Below are positions 11,361-23,404 of a DNA stretch of 64,000 nucleotides, piece by piece. Below the pieces are notes generated by a model. That model made no database searches and was not told the origin of the DNA. It saw only the letters and a program-made list of their open reading frames with translations. Location of the stretch: positions 1,803,201 to 1,867,200 of the forward strand of contig NC_006670.1 of assembly GCF_000091045.1 (NCBI RefSeq), given 5' to 3'. Each line of letters opens with the position of its first letter. Position 1 is the first letter of the stretch. The position numbers and the translations under genes are program-made. The DNA comes from Cryptococcus deneoformans JEC21. Its lineage: Eukaryota; Basidiomycota; Tremellomycetes; Tremellales; Cryptococcaceae.

Positions 11361-14300
11361 ATGCCTGCGGACCCCACAGACAACAACAATTCCGACCGCC
11401 CGTCCCCCGCATCAGCCTTTTTCTCGCACTTCCACTCAACAGCCCAATCAGCAGGCCTTCAGCCCCTTTATCCCGCTCTCGGTCCCGCACGGGCAAAGCC
11501 CGCAGACACACGCCGCAAAGAAAGATTGCCAGGACCATCCCAGTCATCGTCGACCCAGGGTAACAAAAAGCCCATTTTTGTGGACCTCACACAGGACGAA
11601 GACTCGCCAAAGGAGCCAAAGAAGTCGGGACGAGGAAAATCAACCACCGAGGGTGTCATTGATCTTACTCTGTCTTCTGACGACGATAAAAACGACGCCG
11701 AGAGTAATTCCAGCTCGATCATAATCATATCATCTACCATGTCCAGTAGGCAGGCGCGAAAGGAGGCGCAGAGGAAGAGAGAGATCGAAGACGACAAACG
11801 TAAAGGTTTATCCCAGGCATCTCTATCATCCCTCTTTGCCCGTCCCAGGGATGAGAACATTTCCAGGCCTGGCTCCGGGACTAGTCCTATCCAGAATTTG
11901 ACCTCGTCACCTTTCAGCTCTTCGAGTTCACAAACTTTGCATGAATCTCTGAAAGCAACAAGCCTAACCCCCAAGGATACTTCACAACCTGCCACGACCG
12001 CGTCGGCGATCAAAGGCTCCAAGGGTAAAGGGAAAGAACGTGCTCGACCACGCCCAGTCACTGTGGTCGCCGGTCCGTCGAAAAATTCACCCTCTATCTT
12101 CAAGACTGCTGCAGACACCGAGCTGTATCGTTCCGCACCTGCAACTATCCCTTCTCCCACGCCTCGCAAAGCTCCCTCTCTTCCCAAACTTTCATCACAA
12201 CCTCCATCTTCCGAGTTTTCCTCTTCTCCACTTCCTTCAGACGTGTCGACTCCTGTATCAATGACTGCAAGAAGCCCTACCCGACCTACCACCGCGCCTT
12301 CATGCTCTCCCGCTTCCGCTTCCATTGAAAAGGCTATCTCTACACTTACCCGTGAACCAGTCAAAGCTGCAGTCGTATCCCCTAAGCTGCCAGCGAAGAA
12401 TCACATCGACGAGATTGAGACTTGTCCGTTAAGGGTCAATCAGATGAATGAATCTCCAGCAGTTTCCACCAACTCCGCGCCCACTTCGTCTCGTTCCAGC
12501 CGGGCTCGTCCTCTTCCTGGAGCGTATGCCCTTCCAGCGATTGACACACCTATCCACGAATGGCCCACCTTCCAAGGGACTTCTGCTTCAGTCAAAAAGA
12601 GAAAAAAGGATGTATCCGAAGCCCCTGAGATGGTCAAGGCGTTTGGGCGTGAAGTGTCAGTTGAGATCCCCAGGTTGACCAAGCGGGAGTCGGCCAAGGA
12701 GAGTGAACCTCCTATTGAAGAGTTGGGAGAAGGAAGTTCAAAGGTTCCGAGCCCCCTAAAAAAACTTGGGAACTCATCCTTGTCTTTGCTTAACCAGGCT
12801 GCTAAGCAACGTCAGGTATCAAAGACAAGTCCTACAAAGCAGCCACTACGGAAGGGCAAAGGAAAGCAAAAGCAGCCCCTCACGAGTTCAGAAAACATCA
12901 CGTCTGTTCTTGATTTAAGGAGTCTCTCGCCCGAACCTCGCCGTCAAAGTGATAATACTTCCAAGACAATCATCTTTAAGCCCGAAAACGTTTCTTCAGC
13001 AGAGGAACAGCGTTATTCAGTACCAGATGCTACGTCTGATGGCTCGTTCACTCCCCCACCTAAACAAACCAATTCTATACCGCCATCCAGCCCTCTCACC
13101 GAACTCTCTGATTCTGACGATGATGTTGATAAAGGCGGCGGTGACGAGGAGAGGGAGCTTTCTTCTTCGACGTTGAGCGAGTCGATCGCTTCTCCTCTTG
13201 CTGCAGCAAAGGAAGCCCAGCTGTCCCCGCCTTCTCTTCTCGAATTAAATGTGGATATCGAGGTGCCGTCTACAAACGCTCCAAAGACGGGAAAGAAGCA
13301 AGAGTTTCAAGAAGAAGCCAAGGGAGGAGTCAAAGACGATGAGTCGGGCGAACTCGATGTGAGTATTTCTTTTTTTTCACTTTCTATAGGTCCTGACACG
13401 ATGTAGCTCGATGAATGGGACAACTTTGAGTGGACAGTGTCTACAAGTCCCACGAAAGGCGACAGCGAAAACATGCCTTCCACCAGCGGCATGTCCTCTT
13501 CCTCCTATCTCGACACCCCCGCCACACCTTTAAAGAGAAGTCCTTCAAAACCACCTGCTTCTGCACTCACGCCGTCTCGCCTCGCCCAGTTATTGCTCTC
13601 GCCCTCCAAGAGACCTACTCCTGAGACTCCTCACAGTGCCCAGAAACGAGCCACGCCAATGGAAAACTCGCCTACGAACTCGGCAAAGAAAAGAAAGCTG
13701 CAAGTGGACAAGTATGCAAAGATGCTGGCAGAAACGAGAGCTATAGAGCAGGCGGAGAAGGAAGAGGAGAAGAGGAAGGAGGAGGAAGAGAAAAGAAAAA
13801 TGGACGAACTCCTTGGTGCGGCTGCTGATGAAGAAGAAGAAGAGGGCCAGGGGGATGTGGCTCAGATGCTTCAGTGAGTGAAATTGGCATCATGAGTGAT
13901 CTGTTGCTGACCAGAAGTAGGGATATTGCCAGTCGTTCTCCTCAAAAATCTTCATCTACATCAAGTTTTCAAGACATTGTCCAATCACGACAAAAGGCCC
14001 ACAAAGAACGTCAGGAAGCCGCTCGGAAACGAAAAGAGGAAAAAGAGCAGGAGCGCCGAGAGCGAAAGGAGAAGAAGAAGAAGGAGGCTGCGGCAAAACA
14101 AGCTGCTCAAGAACGTAAAGCTGCAGACAAACATTTGCAAAGCATTTTCAAGGGTATCAAAGCTGGCGATGATCTTGAAGAAGCTTTGAAAGACATCGAA
14201 GAGGATGAGAAGGTTGAGACAGAGGGTGGCACGTACCCGATTCTTGACGAAGACATTTCCGATACCGACGACGAAGTTAACACAGATGATGAACTTGGCG

Positions 14301-16039
14301 GAACAGATGAAGAAGACGAGCTCGGTTTTGATTTTGATCTTGACGGAGACTATGATTTGGATGAGCTTGCGGGAAGGATGCGCGCAAAAGGAATGGCAGT
14401 TGATGATGAGCTGCTGAGGGACGCCAAAGTTAAAGATGATCAAGGTATGGATTTGGCATGGGAAGGCTTCTGGGAAAGTAAGAAACAGGCGAGGGACAAG
14501 GTGGAGCGTTTACCAAATCTGGAAATCGAGGGTGGTGATGCGATTATACAGGAGTTGAGGCACTCAGTTGAGGCTGAAGGTATCTTCATCTTTTACTTTC
14601 AACTGCCTGGACTATGCTGATACATCGTGATAGACATCATGAGCCTTATCAGCCTTTTGGCGTCAGGTATATTGCTGCAGATCGATTCCCAATATGAGAT
14701 GGCTATCGGTCAGTGGCTTTGGAAATGTGGTGAGTACTTGGATGTGCGCGTCTACATGACAATTCTCATGTAACTTCCCAGCTCTAAGCGCCTCGCACCC
14801 TCAATTACTCTCCGTCGCTACGGAAGTATTTTTTCAATGGAACAATGGTCGGGAAATAGGAATGACCGCAACATTATCGACCCAGGTTTTTTCCTTACTT
14901 TCACGAGCCGGAGCTCGCAAAAATATTCTTTCCCGCCTGGGCTTGACTAGTGATTTTGACCCAATCATAACCGTCCGAAGACGAGAGTCAATATGCGTTG
15001 TGTCATGTCGTCTAATTAAAACTAGAATTAACGCGTAAGTTGAAAGTTACATTCCTTACGCCATTAATACTCATGAGTATTCAACAGAGCGCCAAGCGCG
15101 GTTGACAATACCACTTTACAAACAATCATTCCGGTCTTACTTCTTCTGTTTATTGATAAATCTTCCTCCACAGCAGTCAGACTGCACATCCACGAGGCTA
15201 TCAACGTCATTCTGACTCACGCAGCCAGGATAGTAAGTCCATTATGCCCTACCGTTTTCATTCAGAACTGACACCGACCTCAGGATCCTGTCAGTTACGC
15301 CAGAATCGCCGCAGAGCAGATTGTCAAGGGTGCTGAGCCATATGGTGACGATGTGCGAGCTGCAGTGCTCAAAGCGCTCGGTCAAATGACGCCCCTCACG
15401 CGAGAAGTGCATAAATGGGTAGGGATGGAGTATATCTCGCCTGGAACTTTGGCTAGAATGGATCAGTTGGTAAGACGCTCGCTTTTTTTGGGGGGGTCCA
15501 TCTGATCTTTTTTGTATAGTCTGAACCACTTCGTGCTCCCGCCGTTCCTCATCTCCTTGCTCCTATCCAATCATTACACGAATCGCTCCGTCCACCTCCT
15601 GGTGTCGAGATAGATTGGAACGCTAAGAACTTCTTCGTTACCTTCCTGTACGCTGCAATCGCCGATATCAAGGGTCTGGTGGACATACATCCCATCAAGA
15701 TGGATTCAATCAAGAATGTCAAGGAGTTGATGATGACGCATCCTGTCGAAGACCTTAGGGGATTGATCAGGCTATGTCGGGATAGAATTTGTGAGTCCTG
15801 GTAATGATCGACTGGAGACCGAGTGGAGGATTGACCAATTTTTTATAGCCGATCAAGGCGATGGTTCCAAGAAAGTGACCGTGAAAGCTAGGCTCCATCA
15901 GTTGTTGGAAATCACAAGATTGGTCCTTGAAGTCGCTATTCAGAGAAAAAGAAGTTCAAAGCCCTTAGGCAAGGGACTGAAAATAGGGAAGGGAGGTCAG
16001 TCACGACTGAGTTTCAAAAGGAAAGAATCTATAGAATAG
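11361..16039 (+). CDS. Large nuclear protein with SUMO-interacting motifs; possible Smc5/6-associated (SLF2/Nse6, CANIN-like) factor
   Basis: This gene encodes roughly 1,400 residues across many exons (exon 1 11361-13358, exon 2 13407-13873, exon 3 13921-14579, then short ones). The N-terminal ~800 residues are disordered, rich in Ser, Pro and Lys, with two clear SIM-like motifs (FVDLTQDED and VIDLTLSSDDD) and several SP/TP sites. Next come Lys/Arg/Glu coiled-coil segments (near 13700-13850 and 13990-14130) and an acidic Asp/Glu patch. The C-terminal third looks helical and HEAT-like (SLISLLASGILLQIDSQYEM, AIGQWLWKCALSASHPQLLS, IQSLHESLRPPPGVEIDW, FVTFLYAAIADIKGLVDIHP). It ends GGQSRLSFKRKESIE. 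SIMs plus a C-terminal helical domain recall the CANIN-type SLF2/Nse6 subunits that load Smc5/6, or a Mus7/Mms22-like scaffold. That family call is only an inference. Confidence 0.6.
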
Positions 16040-16182
16040 TTAGAAGTAGGTAAAAATAATACCAAGATACAGTACTAGTGTTGTCCTTGTTTTGGACGTG
16101 TTGTATACAGCTCTAAATATGGCATACCCAGTCGGTCATCAATGTATCGTATCGTGCTCGCGTCGATCTTCACGTTGGCTTT

Positions 16183-16997
16183 CTACAGCTTGGCCTCGGT
16201 ATTTTCCAAGGGTAACTCGGTTTCTCCATCCGCGCTGAACCTGACCACAGGCTTTGCACCACCCATGAACTTTGTCTGCGCTCCGTATGCCACAAGCTTA
16301 TTACCTCTTTCACCTCCAGGAGGAGTATAGAACTCGCACTTGGTGTAAGCCAATGTACGACCGAGCTGCTCCACGGTACCGATACAGATGAGGTCAGAGC
16401 CTGTCGTGCCACCAGGGCGAACGAAGGATGTGCTTATGTCAACGGAGACACCAGTGGGAGCTAAAAGGCCGTGAGTAGAGAGGGATAAGGAAGTAATCGT
16501 GTCTGTGAGCTAGCACGATAAGATCCCTTAGTACATGTGCTTGACCGTCGGTCTCAAAAACCCACAGTGAGGATCGCACCACCGTGAATCGTCTGAAGAT
16601 TGTTCAGCTCCGCCAATTAGTCACATAGTGGAAAGGAGTATGACGAACGTTGTGGTTGTTCAAATGTTTCGCATCTATCTTGAACGCTCCCCTGATATAT
16701 CCTGGCCGAGCCTCGAGTAGACGCAGCTATGGTCCAACATAAGCCTTGTTGATTAGCGCGGATTGTTTACCTCCACATACAGAGGAGAGGACATTGGCAT
16801 CATGGCCTGTTGTTATAGGGCATTGGGTCAGTCTGGTTCCTCTGTGCGCACGTTTGATGCAGCAGCCGAGTGACATTACCTCCTTTAGACAGAGTCCTCT
16901 GCCAGACCTGCGTTGGTGAGCGAAGCTGGAATCAGCGATGGCTCTTCCTAGTAAGATGATTACAGCTCACATTTTGCATGAACTTTAAGCATGCCAT
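16183..16997 (-). CDS. Acyl-CoA thioesterase, hotdog fold (PaaI/THEM2-like)
   Basis: This is a small 4HBT-family protein predicted to hydrolyse acyl-CoA. The N terminus MACLKFMQN is followed through several very short exons by SPTQVWQRTLSKGGHDANVL, then RLLEARPGYIRGAFKIDAKH. Next comes the family signature TIHGGAILT (usual form N..G.LHGG..ATL) and the last exon (16183-16460) with GVSVDISTSFVRPG, GRTLAYTKCEFY and GNKLVAYGAQTKF, ending ENTEAKL. The length of about 190 residues fits one hotdog domain. Gly-Gly of HGG and the helix after it form the CoA site in the family. Donor and acceptor positions of the upstream exons are approximate. The gene is divergent from ALG1. Confidence 0.75.
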
Positions 16998-17473
16998 TGG
17001 TGTATGTATGGATGCAGCGGAGTCTGATCTGTTGTGTTTTTGTCGAATAATCAGATCAATCGACTTCTAGATCTTTACGTACGTATGTAGTAGTAGGTAG
17101 TACGAGGGTAGTACGTAGCCGAATGATCGGTCATGGCCGTCATTTCACAGCAGCTGCACCTGGAGGCGTGGTGGTTGTTTTTGGATGACCGTTGATTACC
17201 GGGTCACGTGATGACGGTAGGGGACCGGTCCGTCATCGCTCGTTCTCACCGAGTTCTGCATATTAGTTATTCTCCACATCGTAGAAGTCAGATCAGACTT
17301 CCACGAACAAAGAAAGAGACTTCAGATTTCAACACCCTACAGCCTTCATTGCCTGAAAGGATTTACAGCGGTAAATAGGTACTTAAGTCTCCTCCAAGAG
17401 GCCAGGTGGAAATACTCCGAATTGATTTCCCCGGAACGAACCTCTACTAAGGGGCACAACTAATCTCGGCAAC
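16998..17473. promoter_or_regulatory. Divergent promoter with a CACGTG E-box palindrome
   Basis: This is the spacer between the thioesterase (-) and ALG1 (+). A perfect palindrome TCACGTGA lies at 17204-17211, flanked by GGG and TGACGG, a binding site type for bHLH factors such as Cbf1 or Pho4. A GTA/TAC-rich simple stretch occupies 17077-17119. No gene is seen. Confidence 0.45.
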
Positions 17474-19145
17474 ATGGAGGGACGTTACAACCCGTTCGAA
17501 GACCCAGACACCATCCCAGTCTACCAAATTTTCCTACTGTTTATTACCTTCGTAGGCCCTCCTACATTTCTTTTCGTTCTCTTTGTCAGACGCACTGCAA
17601 CGCGCCCACATTTACATCACACAGCGACTGTTCTTGTACTGGGTGACATTGGTCGAAGTCCCCGAATGATGTATCATTCGGAATCGCTAGCGAGACATAA
17701 TTGGCGCACTTTTATGGTGGGGTATGCCGAGACGCCACCTACATCAGCTTTACTTGAAAATCCAATGGTACATCTTTTGGGTCTGAAAGAACCGCCCAAG
17801 ATGGTGGGACTTTTGCCGTGGATTTTGAGAGCTCCAATCAGGATTATATATCAGGTATTCTCAGTCATTCACACCTGCATTTGGAGAGTTCCCTGCAATA
17901 CAGAAATCCTCTTGGTACAGAATCCCCCTTCGATTCCTACACTGGCACTTGCACAGTTTATCTGTCTCGCCACCAAAACGAAATTGATCATTGATTGGCA
18001 CAACACCGGGTATTCTATCCTTGGACTGAGGGTGGGAGAAGGTTCGAGACTTGTCAGAATTGCCAAATGGTAAGTCGGCCTAACATATAACTTCAATTGT
18101 GGACTGAGTCTTCTAGGTTTGAGTCAACATTTGGGCAAACAGCGTACGCACACCTCTTTGTGACCAAGGCTTTACAAGAATTTCTGATAAGAGAATGGGA
18201 CCTAAAGTAGGTTTTTAAGCGTTATGTTGTCCCTAGGCCTCACTGATGCAATATGCAGGGGACGGACATCCGTTCTTCACGACAGACCGCCTACCCATTT
18301 CCACCGCACAGTGCCCATGATACAGCACGAACTTTTCTCGCGCCTTTTGCCTGAACTGAAGCCTTCCCTCCCTCCTTCACATCTTGATACCAATGATCCC
18401 ACTCATACAGCCTTCACCGAAATTTCTTCTGAAGGTCTGGCCGTATTGAAACACACTAGACCGGCATTGATCATCTCTTCCACTTCATGGACAGCCGACG
18501 AAGATTTTTCGCTACTCATCACGGCTCTCGATCTGTACCAATCGGCTGTAGATTCTGGATCCGCTCTTCCCAAACTTGTTGTTCTTATTACAGGCAAGGG
18601 AGCCCTTCGCGCTCCGTTCGAAAATATTGTGAAATCCAGGGAAATTTCAAAATGGAAAGATATCACCGTGCGCTGTGTTTTTGTCCCTGCTCAAGAGTAT
18701 CCTCCCCTTCTGGGCTGTGCCGATCTGGGTGTGAGTTTGCACACTAGTAGCTCGGGTAAGGACTTGCCCATGAAGGTGGTCGACATGTTCGGATGCGGTG
18801 TTCCCGTACTAGCCAAAGACTTCCAGTGTATCAGTGAATTGGTGAAAGACGGGGAAAACGGGAAAGTTTTCGGTACTGGGGAGGAGTTAGGCGAGCAAAT
18901 GATAGTGAGTAGTACATTTCTATGCGATAGGCCGAAGGATCTGACACGGGAGTCAGGATATTCTTTCTTCATTCCCGTCCTCGGAGAAGCTAGACGATCT
19001 TAAAGGTTACTTTGATCGAATGAACACGCCGAGACGAAGAGCCACCTTGCCCACTGCTGACGTCGGAGAGGATGAATGGTCCAATTGGGATGATAACTGG
19101 GATAATGTGGTTTATAATGGGATTTTGAACAAGATCAGACGTTAA
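17474..19145 (+). CDS. ALG1: Chitobiosyldiphosphodolichol beta-1,4-mannosyltransferase (ALG1)
   Basis: This enzyme adds the first mannose to dolichol-PP-GlcNAc2 on the cytosolic face of the ER for N-glycosylation. The N terminus has a signal anchor (IFLLFITFVGPPTFLFVLFV). The GT33-type core follows: VLVLGDIGRSPRMMYHSESL, FMVGYAETPP, LLVQNPPSIPTL, and LIIDWHNTGYSILGL. The C-terminal donor-sugar lobe has ISSTSWTADEDFSLLITALD, GADLGVSLHTSSSGKDLPMK (starting CADLGV in the sequence) and VVDMFGCGVPV. The last exon ends with an acidic Trp-rich tail (EDEWSNWDDNWDNVV). The introns are short (for example 18071 to about 18117). The stop is TAA 19143-19145. The order and spacing match full-length fungal ALG1. 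Confidence 0.94.
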
Positions 19146-19491
19146 AATGCCTGTGTATGCTCGCGTTATTAGGATCAGGTTGGATGAATCTCTTGACAAT
19201 GTATGATGGGTACATATCCAAAAATAACTTAATTATCCATACCAAGAACTTGCTCTGCTGCTTCGTCTGGGTGGAACAGCCTTCCGCTAAATTATACGAG
19301 TAACACTAACGAACATTTACTACGTGTACTGTTATAGACGTAATAAATCGCCATCACCCGAATTGTCTAATAATTGAGATCGGGACAACGGCGCATTATT
19401 AGCATTCTCCAGCCACCTTTTGGCGACTTTTATGACATCCATTTTTCTTCTCATTGATCACAGATAGCTTCAAAAAATACGAAGCCACACC
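19146..19491. other. Intergenic between ALG1 and HPM1
   Basis: This AT-rich stretch holds the ALG1 3' flank and the HPM1 promoter. I see no gene or clear motif. Confidence 0.45.
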
Positions 19492-20937
19492 ATGTTCAAG
19501 TTCGATTTCCAGTTTGTGAGTCATGACATTTGATTGTTCAAAGTAGCCCTCGGCTCTAATTCAATGTGCATATCAGGAGGAGGTAGACGACGAGCAGGTC
19601 CAGATTCCGACCACAACCTTTGTCGCCTCGACACAATCATCTCAGGCGGATGCTGGGACTTCGGCTTCTGCGAAAAATGATCGGGGCGTTGATAGGAGCT
19701 GCCACCACCTGAGCTTAGATGAATTGGTCAGTGTCTTGTATCTGCGAAGCATGTCTGACCTAACGTTTCCGTAGATCAAGACATTACCTGACGCTATTTC
19801 CTATTCTCCTCTCTACCACCAAACCCTGTATACGCCGCTTTTACGCCGAGATTTGTTCGATGCAAGATTCCAGCTCATCAACAGAGAAACTGAAGACGAA
19901 TCTAAAGAAAACGTGACCCCAGAAAATGAAGATGAAGATGACTATGTGGACGCCAAGACGGACTTGATACCTGGCCTTTATGAAGGAGGTTTAAAGACGT
20001 GGGAAGGTGGTGTAGATCTCATCGAAGTTTTGGCAAGGTCTTTGGCTGGAAACTCAACGGAAGAACAGAACAAAAACGTCGGTGAATGGGTAAAGGGCGG
20101 CAAAGTACTAGAAGTAAGTCTTCGTGGGCGAACGTTTTGCGCTTGGTACTAAGGTCTGTTCAGGTTGGCTGTGGCACTTCACTCCCTACAGCCTTTCTAC
20201 TTCGTTCTCTTTTGTCCCTTCCCACTTCTTCTACTCCCTCAAAAACAATACTCCACCTTCAAGATTACAATCATCTTGTCCTCTCCCTTGTCAGCCTTCC
20301 CAATCTCATACTTGCTGCTCTCCCTTATCTCCCCCCTGAAGTGCTTCGTTTGGCAGATGAAGGTGACGAGCCAATAGAAACCGTTGTACCTGATCTGGAA
20401 GAACCGGGAAACCTCAGTTTGAATAAAGACCTTGTTGAGGCATTCCAGAAGCTTTTGGAAGAGAGAGGCATAGAGTTAAAATTCACCTATGGACACTGGG
20501 AAGGGTTGAGCAAAGAGTTGAAAGAAGAGAAGGATGGTTATGGACTGGTTTTGACCGCCGAAACAATCTATTCACAGGATAGTACACCAGCTTTGATCGA
20601 TGTTCTGCGAGAGGCAGTCGGGAAATCTGGACCTATTGAGCACAAGGTGGATGTGGAACTCGAAAGCAGTTTAGAAGATCTGAGGGTCAAGGATGATTGG
20701 GCAAAGCGACCTTTGAGAGAGGTATCTAGCGGGCTTGTACTAGTCGCCGCCAAAGTAAGTCAAACACACGAGTATGCTCTTGTATTAGGCGTTAATATTG
20801 CACAGGTCCTTTATTTTGGAGTTGGTGGAGGTCTTCAGGCCTTCTTGCACGCCGCAGAGGCAAATGGCGCCTACCATTCTACTGTCAAGGAGTGGTCACA
20901 AGGTGTCGGGCGAAAGATAGTGCAAGTCGGATGGTAA
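19492..20937 (+). CDS. HPM1: Protein-histidine N-methyltransferase HPM1 (METTL18-like)
   Basis: In yeast this SAM-dependent enzyme methylates a histidine of ribosomal protein L3. Five exons (19492-19515, 19577-19726, 19775-20113, 20164-20754, 20806-20937) give 411 residues. The family block DLIPGLYEGGLKTWEGGVDL is followed by the SAM motif KVLEVGCGTSLPTAFLL, then LHLQDYNHLVLSLVSLPNL, YGLVLTAETIYSQDS and the C-terminal AAKVLYFGVGGGLQAFL. The intron at 20755-20805 is 51 nt, has no stop in frame and would add 17 residues if retained. Splicing restores the conserved AAK-VLYFGVGGG run, so I treat it as an intron. Confidence 0.92.
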
Positions 20938-21144
20938 TCAGATGGAGTTGAATAGGATAGCCACATGGTACAATGCGTTACACTCAATACACCTTCACCT
21001 TTTCGAATAATGTAAGCATAATCGAAAGCAAACATTTCTCAGCCTATCGATGCAAATATAATATCGACAAAAGTATCCTACATAATCAAGAAAACACTCG
21101 TGGGACGCTATCAAGCTCTTCTAATCACCTTATCCGTAGCACGC

Positions 21145-22613
21145 TCAGACATCCCTTTCTCGATCCCTCTTCGTTGCGGCACCTGTCAGGTGCGCCGTTA
21201 CACCCTCATTCCTAGCCCTCTCCCATTCCTCATCCTCCTCAGCATTAGGGATAACATAACCACTATTGCGCTCAACGTCTTCTCTGGCTCTTGAAGGAGC
21301 ATGTCCTGTCAGATGAGCTGTGACCCCTTGAGACTGAGCGCGCTCCCAAGCTTCCTCTTCTTCCCTATTATCGACAATATCCCTCTCGCGCGAAGGTGTG
21401 GTGTAATCGGCCTGAGCCCATTCCGCATCGGGATGATAATCTGATTTGTCCCATCCGCGCGGAGGAGGTGGGTTATTTGCGTAGTTTGGAGGTCCAGGAT
21501 AAGGTGGGACCATCCAGGCTTGCTGACCATCTGCAGGGGGAGGCGGGCGATATCCACCTGGACCGCTTTGAAGAGGGTAGGATTGGTTCTGACGGTTGTA
21601 GACTGGCTGACGCGTACGGACAGAAGATGGGTCAAGGAGCTGGTGATAATATGAAAAGTATGCCGAAGCGAATACAATCTGACAGTAAATTGGTCAGAAA
21701 TGATCATCTAACTTTTAAACTTACAGAAAGGGCAAGAGTGACGAAAAGCCAGATAAATACTGCCCATGTACCCCTGTTCCATAAACTTGTACAGACTAGC
21801 AGGATGTCATTCCTCCAGTACTTGGTGATCACTAATGATGAGACTTACTGCTATTGGCCTCGCTTGTAGTGATGTTCCCAACGATACCCCCCACCTGCAC
21901 ATTTGGATCAGACAATCAATGATAACTTTGACGAAACCCGTGCTTACGTCGTTATATGCCTGTCTATCTTCATTGTACACACATTGCGCGATCAGATCAG
22001 ACTAAATATCGTTACGATTAATTTAAACCCGTTATAACGTCAGGCATATCGCTCCTGCATACCTTGGTGGTGAAATGCGCAATGATTTCAATGACATTGA
22101 CAGCTAAATTAACGATAAGCCCAATGGGGACTGCCACAATGAACAATCGTGCCAGAGAGAGGCTTTGCTATTCACATCATGAGCAAGGATAGTGAAGACT
22201 GGATGAAATGAACTTGCCAAAGCAGCCACGAGGATGACGAAAGCTTCAATCGCTGCAACTACTAGGTACAGGATTCCTGCTACGATATCGAAAACTTGCA
22301 TTTTGAAAGTCTCTGCAGTTGATCGTTAGCATCTAAACGTCTGCAATGTGGGATGAAAGAACGCACCTTTGGCGTCATTTCTGTCCGTGATTGAGTCTAC
22401 TCCCAGAGCCAAACCATAAATAAACCCAGCAAGTGATAGGAAGATGACAACAGGGCGCAGTGAGAAAGGATAAACTTTGCGAACAACGGCGGTATATCGA
22501 GGGGGCGGGCCTATATTGTCATCGTTATTCGCATTGGTATTTGGAGGCGGAGAGTTCGCGGCGTCGGATGGTGCGGGGACAGTGGGTTTAGTAGAGCCAG
22601 TGCGGAGGAACAT
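21145..22613 (-). CDS. Four-helix membrane protein with N-terminal PPxY and repeated C-terminal GVTAHLTG motif
   Basis: I do not recognise a named family. The N terminus (MFLRTGSTKPTV) leads to a Pro/Asn-rich stretch with a PY motif (GPPPRYTAV). Four hydrophobic segments follow: RPVVIFLSLAGFIYGLAL, VAGILYLVVAAIEAFVILVA, LFIVAVPIGLIVNLAVNVIE and WAVFIWLFVTLALSIVFA. The topology is MARVEL-like with both ends cytosolic. The long C-terminal tail is Pro-, Tyr- and charge-rich. It contains two copies of a module (EEEAWERAQSQGVTAHLTG and DEEWERARNEGVTAHLTG) 40-odd residues apart. The stop is TGA at 21145-21147 on the minus strand. Short introns interrupt the helices. A plasma-membrane or endosomal adaptor under Rsp5-type ubiquitination is an inference from the PY motif. 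Confidence 0.75.
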
Positions 22614-23404
22614 TTTGATGAGGTGAAATGGTTATGATGAAGATGTCGAGGGAAGCACAGATTGATATGGGCGTGAGAAGAAAAGACAGATCGAGCGAAG
22701 TCGGTGTTATATGTGAGACGAGTCACAGAAGTTGAAAGGAGCAAAAATGGATGGGAAGGACAGAATAGCGGAAGGGTGTATTTGGCGGGCGGCGCAGTGG
22801 GAGAGACCAGTCAATGATAGGTGGGGGAAGAATTGTCGACAATCGTCAGTTCACGTCCGATGGCAGTGGCGGTGGCGACGGCGGACGGGTGCTCCAGGAG
22901 GACCTACCTGAGGGAGGGGGCGGCCTGGTGTTCATATTGGTCTGCTGTTCAACTGCTTTCTGTTCCAAGCAAGACAGGATGCCACGGGTACTGGTGGGAA
23001 AAGAGTACGAAGGAAAGCGCTGGCGGTCGTGAGTTGCAAGCTTTTGACGCTTTCAGTGAGATTCAGAAACCTTATACATCATCTTCCACATCGTGGCTGT
23101 GCCATTGAATTGTAAGTCCACAGTCCCGCTCCACCACGCAACTATGGGCTTCCAAGCTCAATGACTCCGCGATGCATCTAACTCTATCCTTATGGAGCTT
23201 CATTCTTGCATCCGCATGCATGTATGCAGGAGATCGCTTATGAGGGATGGCAAATCCAAAAAAGTCAGTCGCGTCGTCGCTCCTCGTCGAATGGTGCCGA
23301 ACGCCGACTTCGGCATATCGACCCCACCCAGGGATGGAATAAATAGAAAGCGATGAACCGTCAGGTGTTTTCAAGTGTCTGTCTTTAGGGACCACTAATC
23401 AGAC
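22614..23404. other. Divergent intergenic region
   Basis: This stretch of about 790 bp separates the four-helix protein (-) and the L-2-hydroxyglutarate dehydrogenase (+). It includes G-rich GGTGG/GGAGG clusters at 22860-22930. Open frames on either strand lack coding character. I see no gene. Confidence 0.45.
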
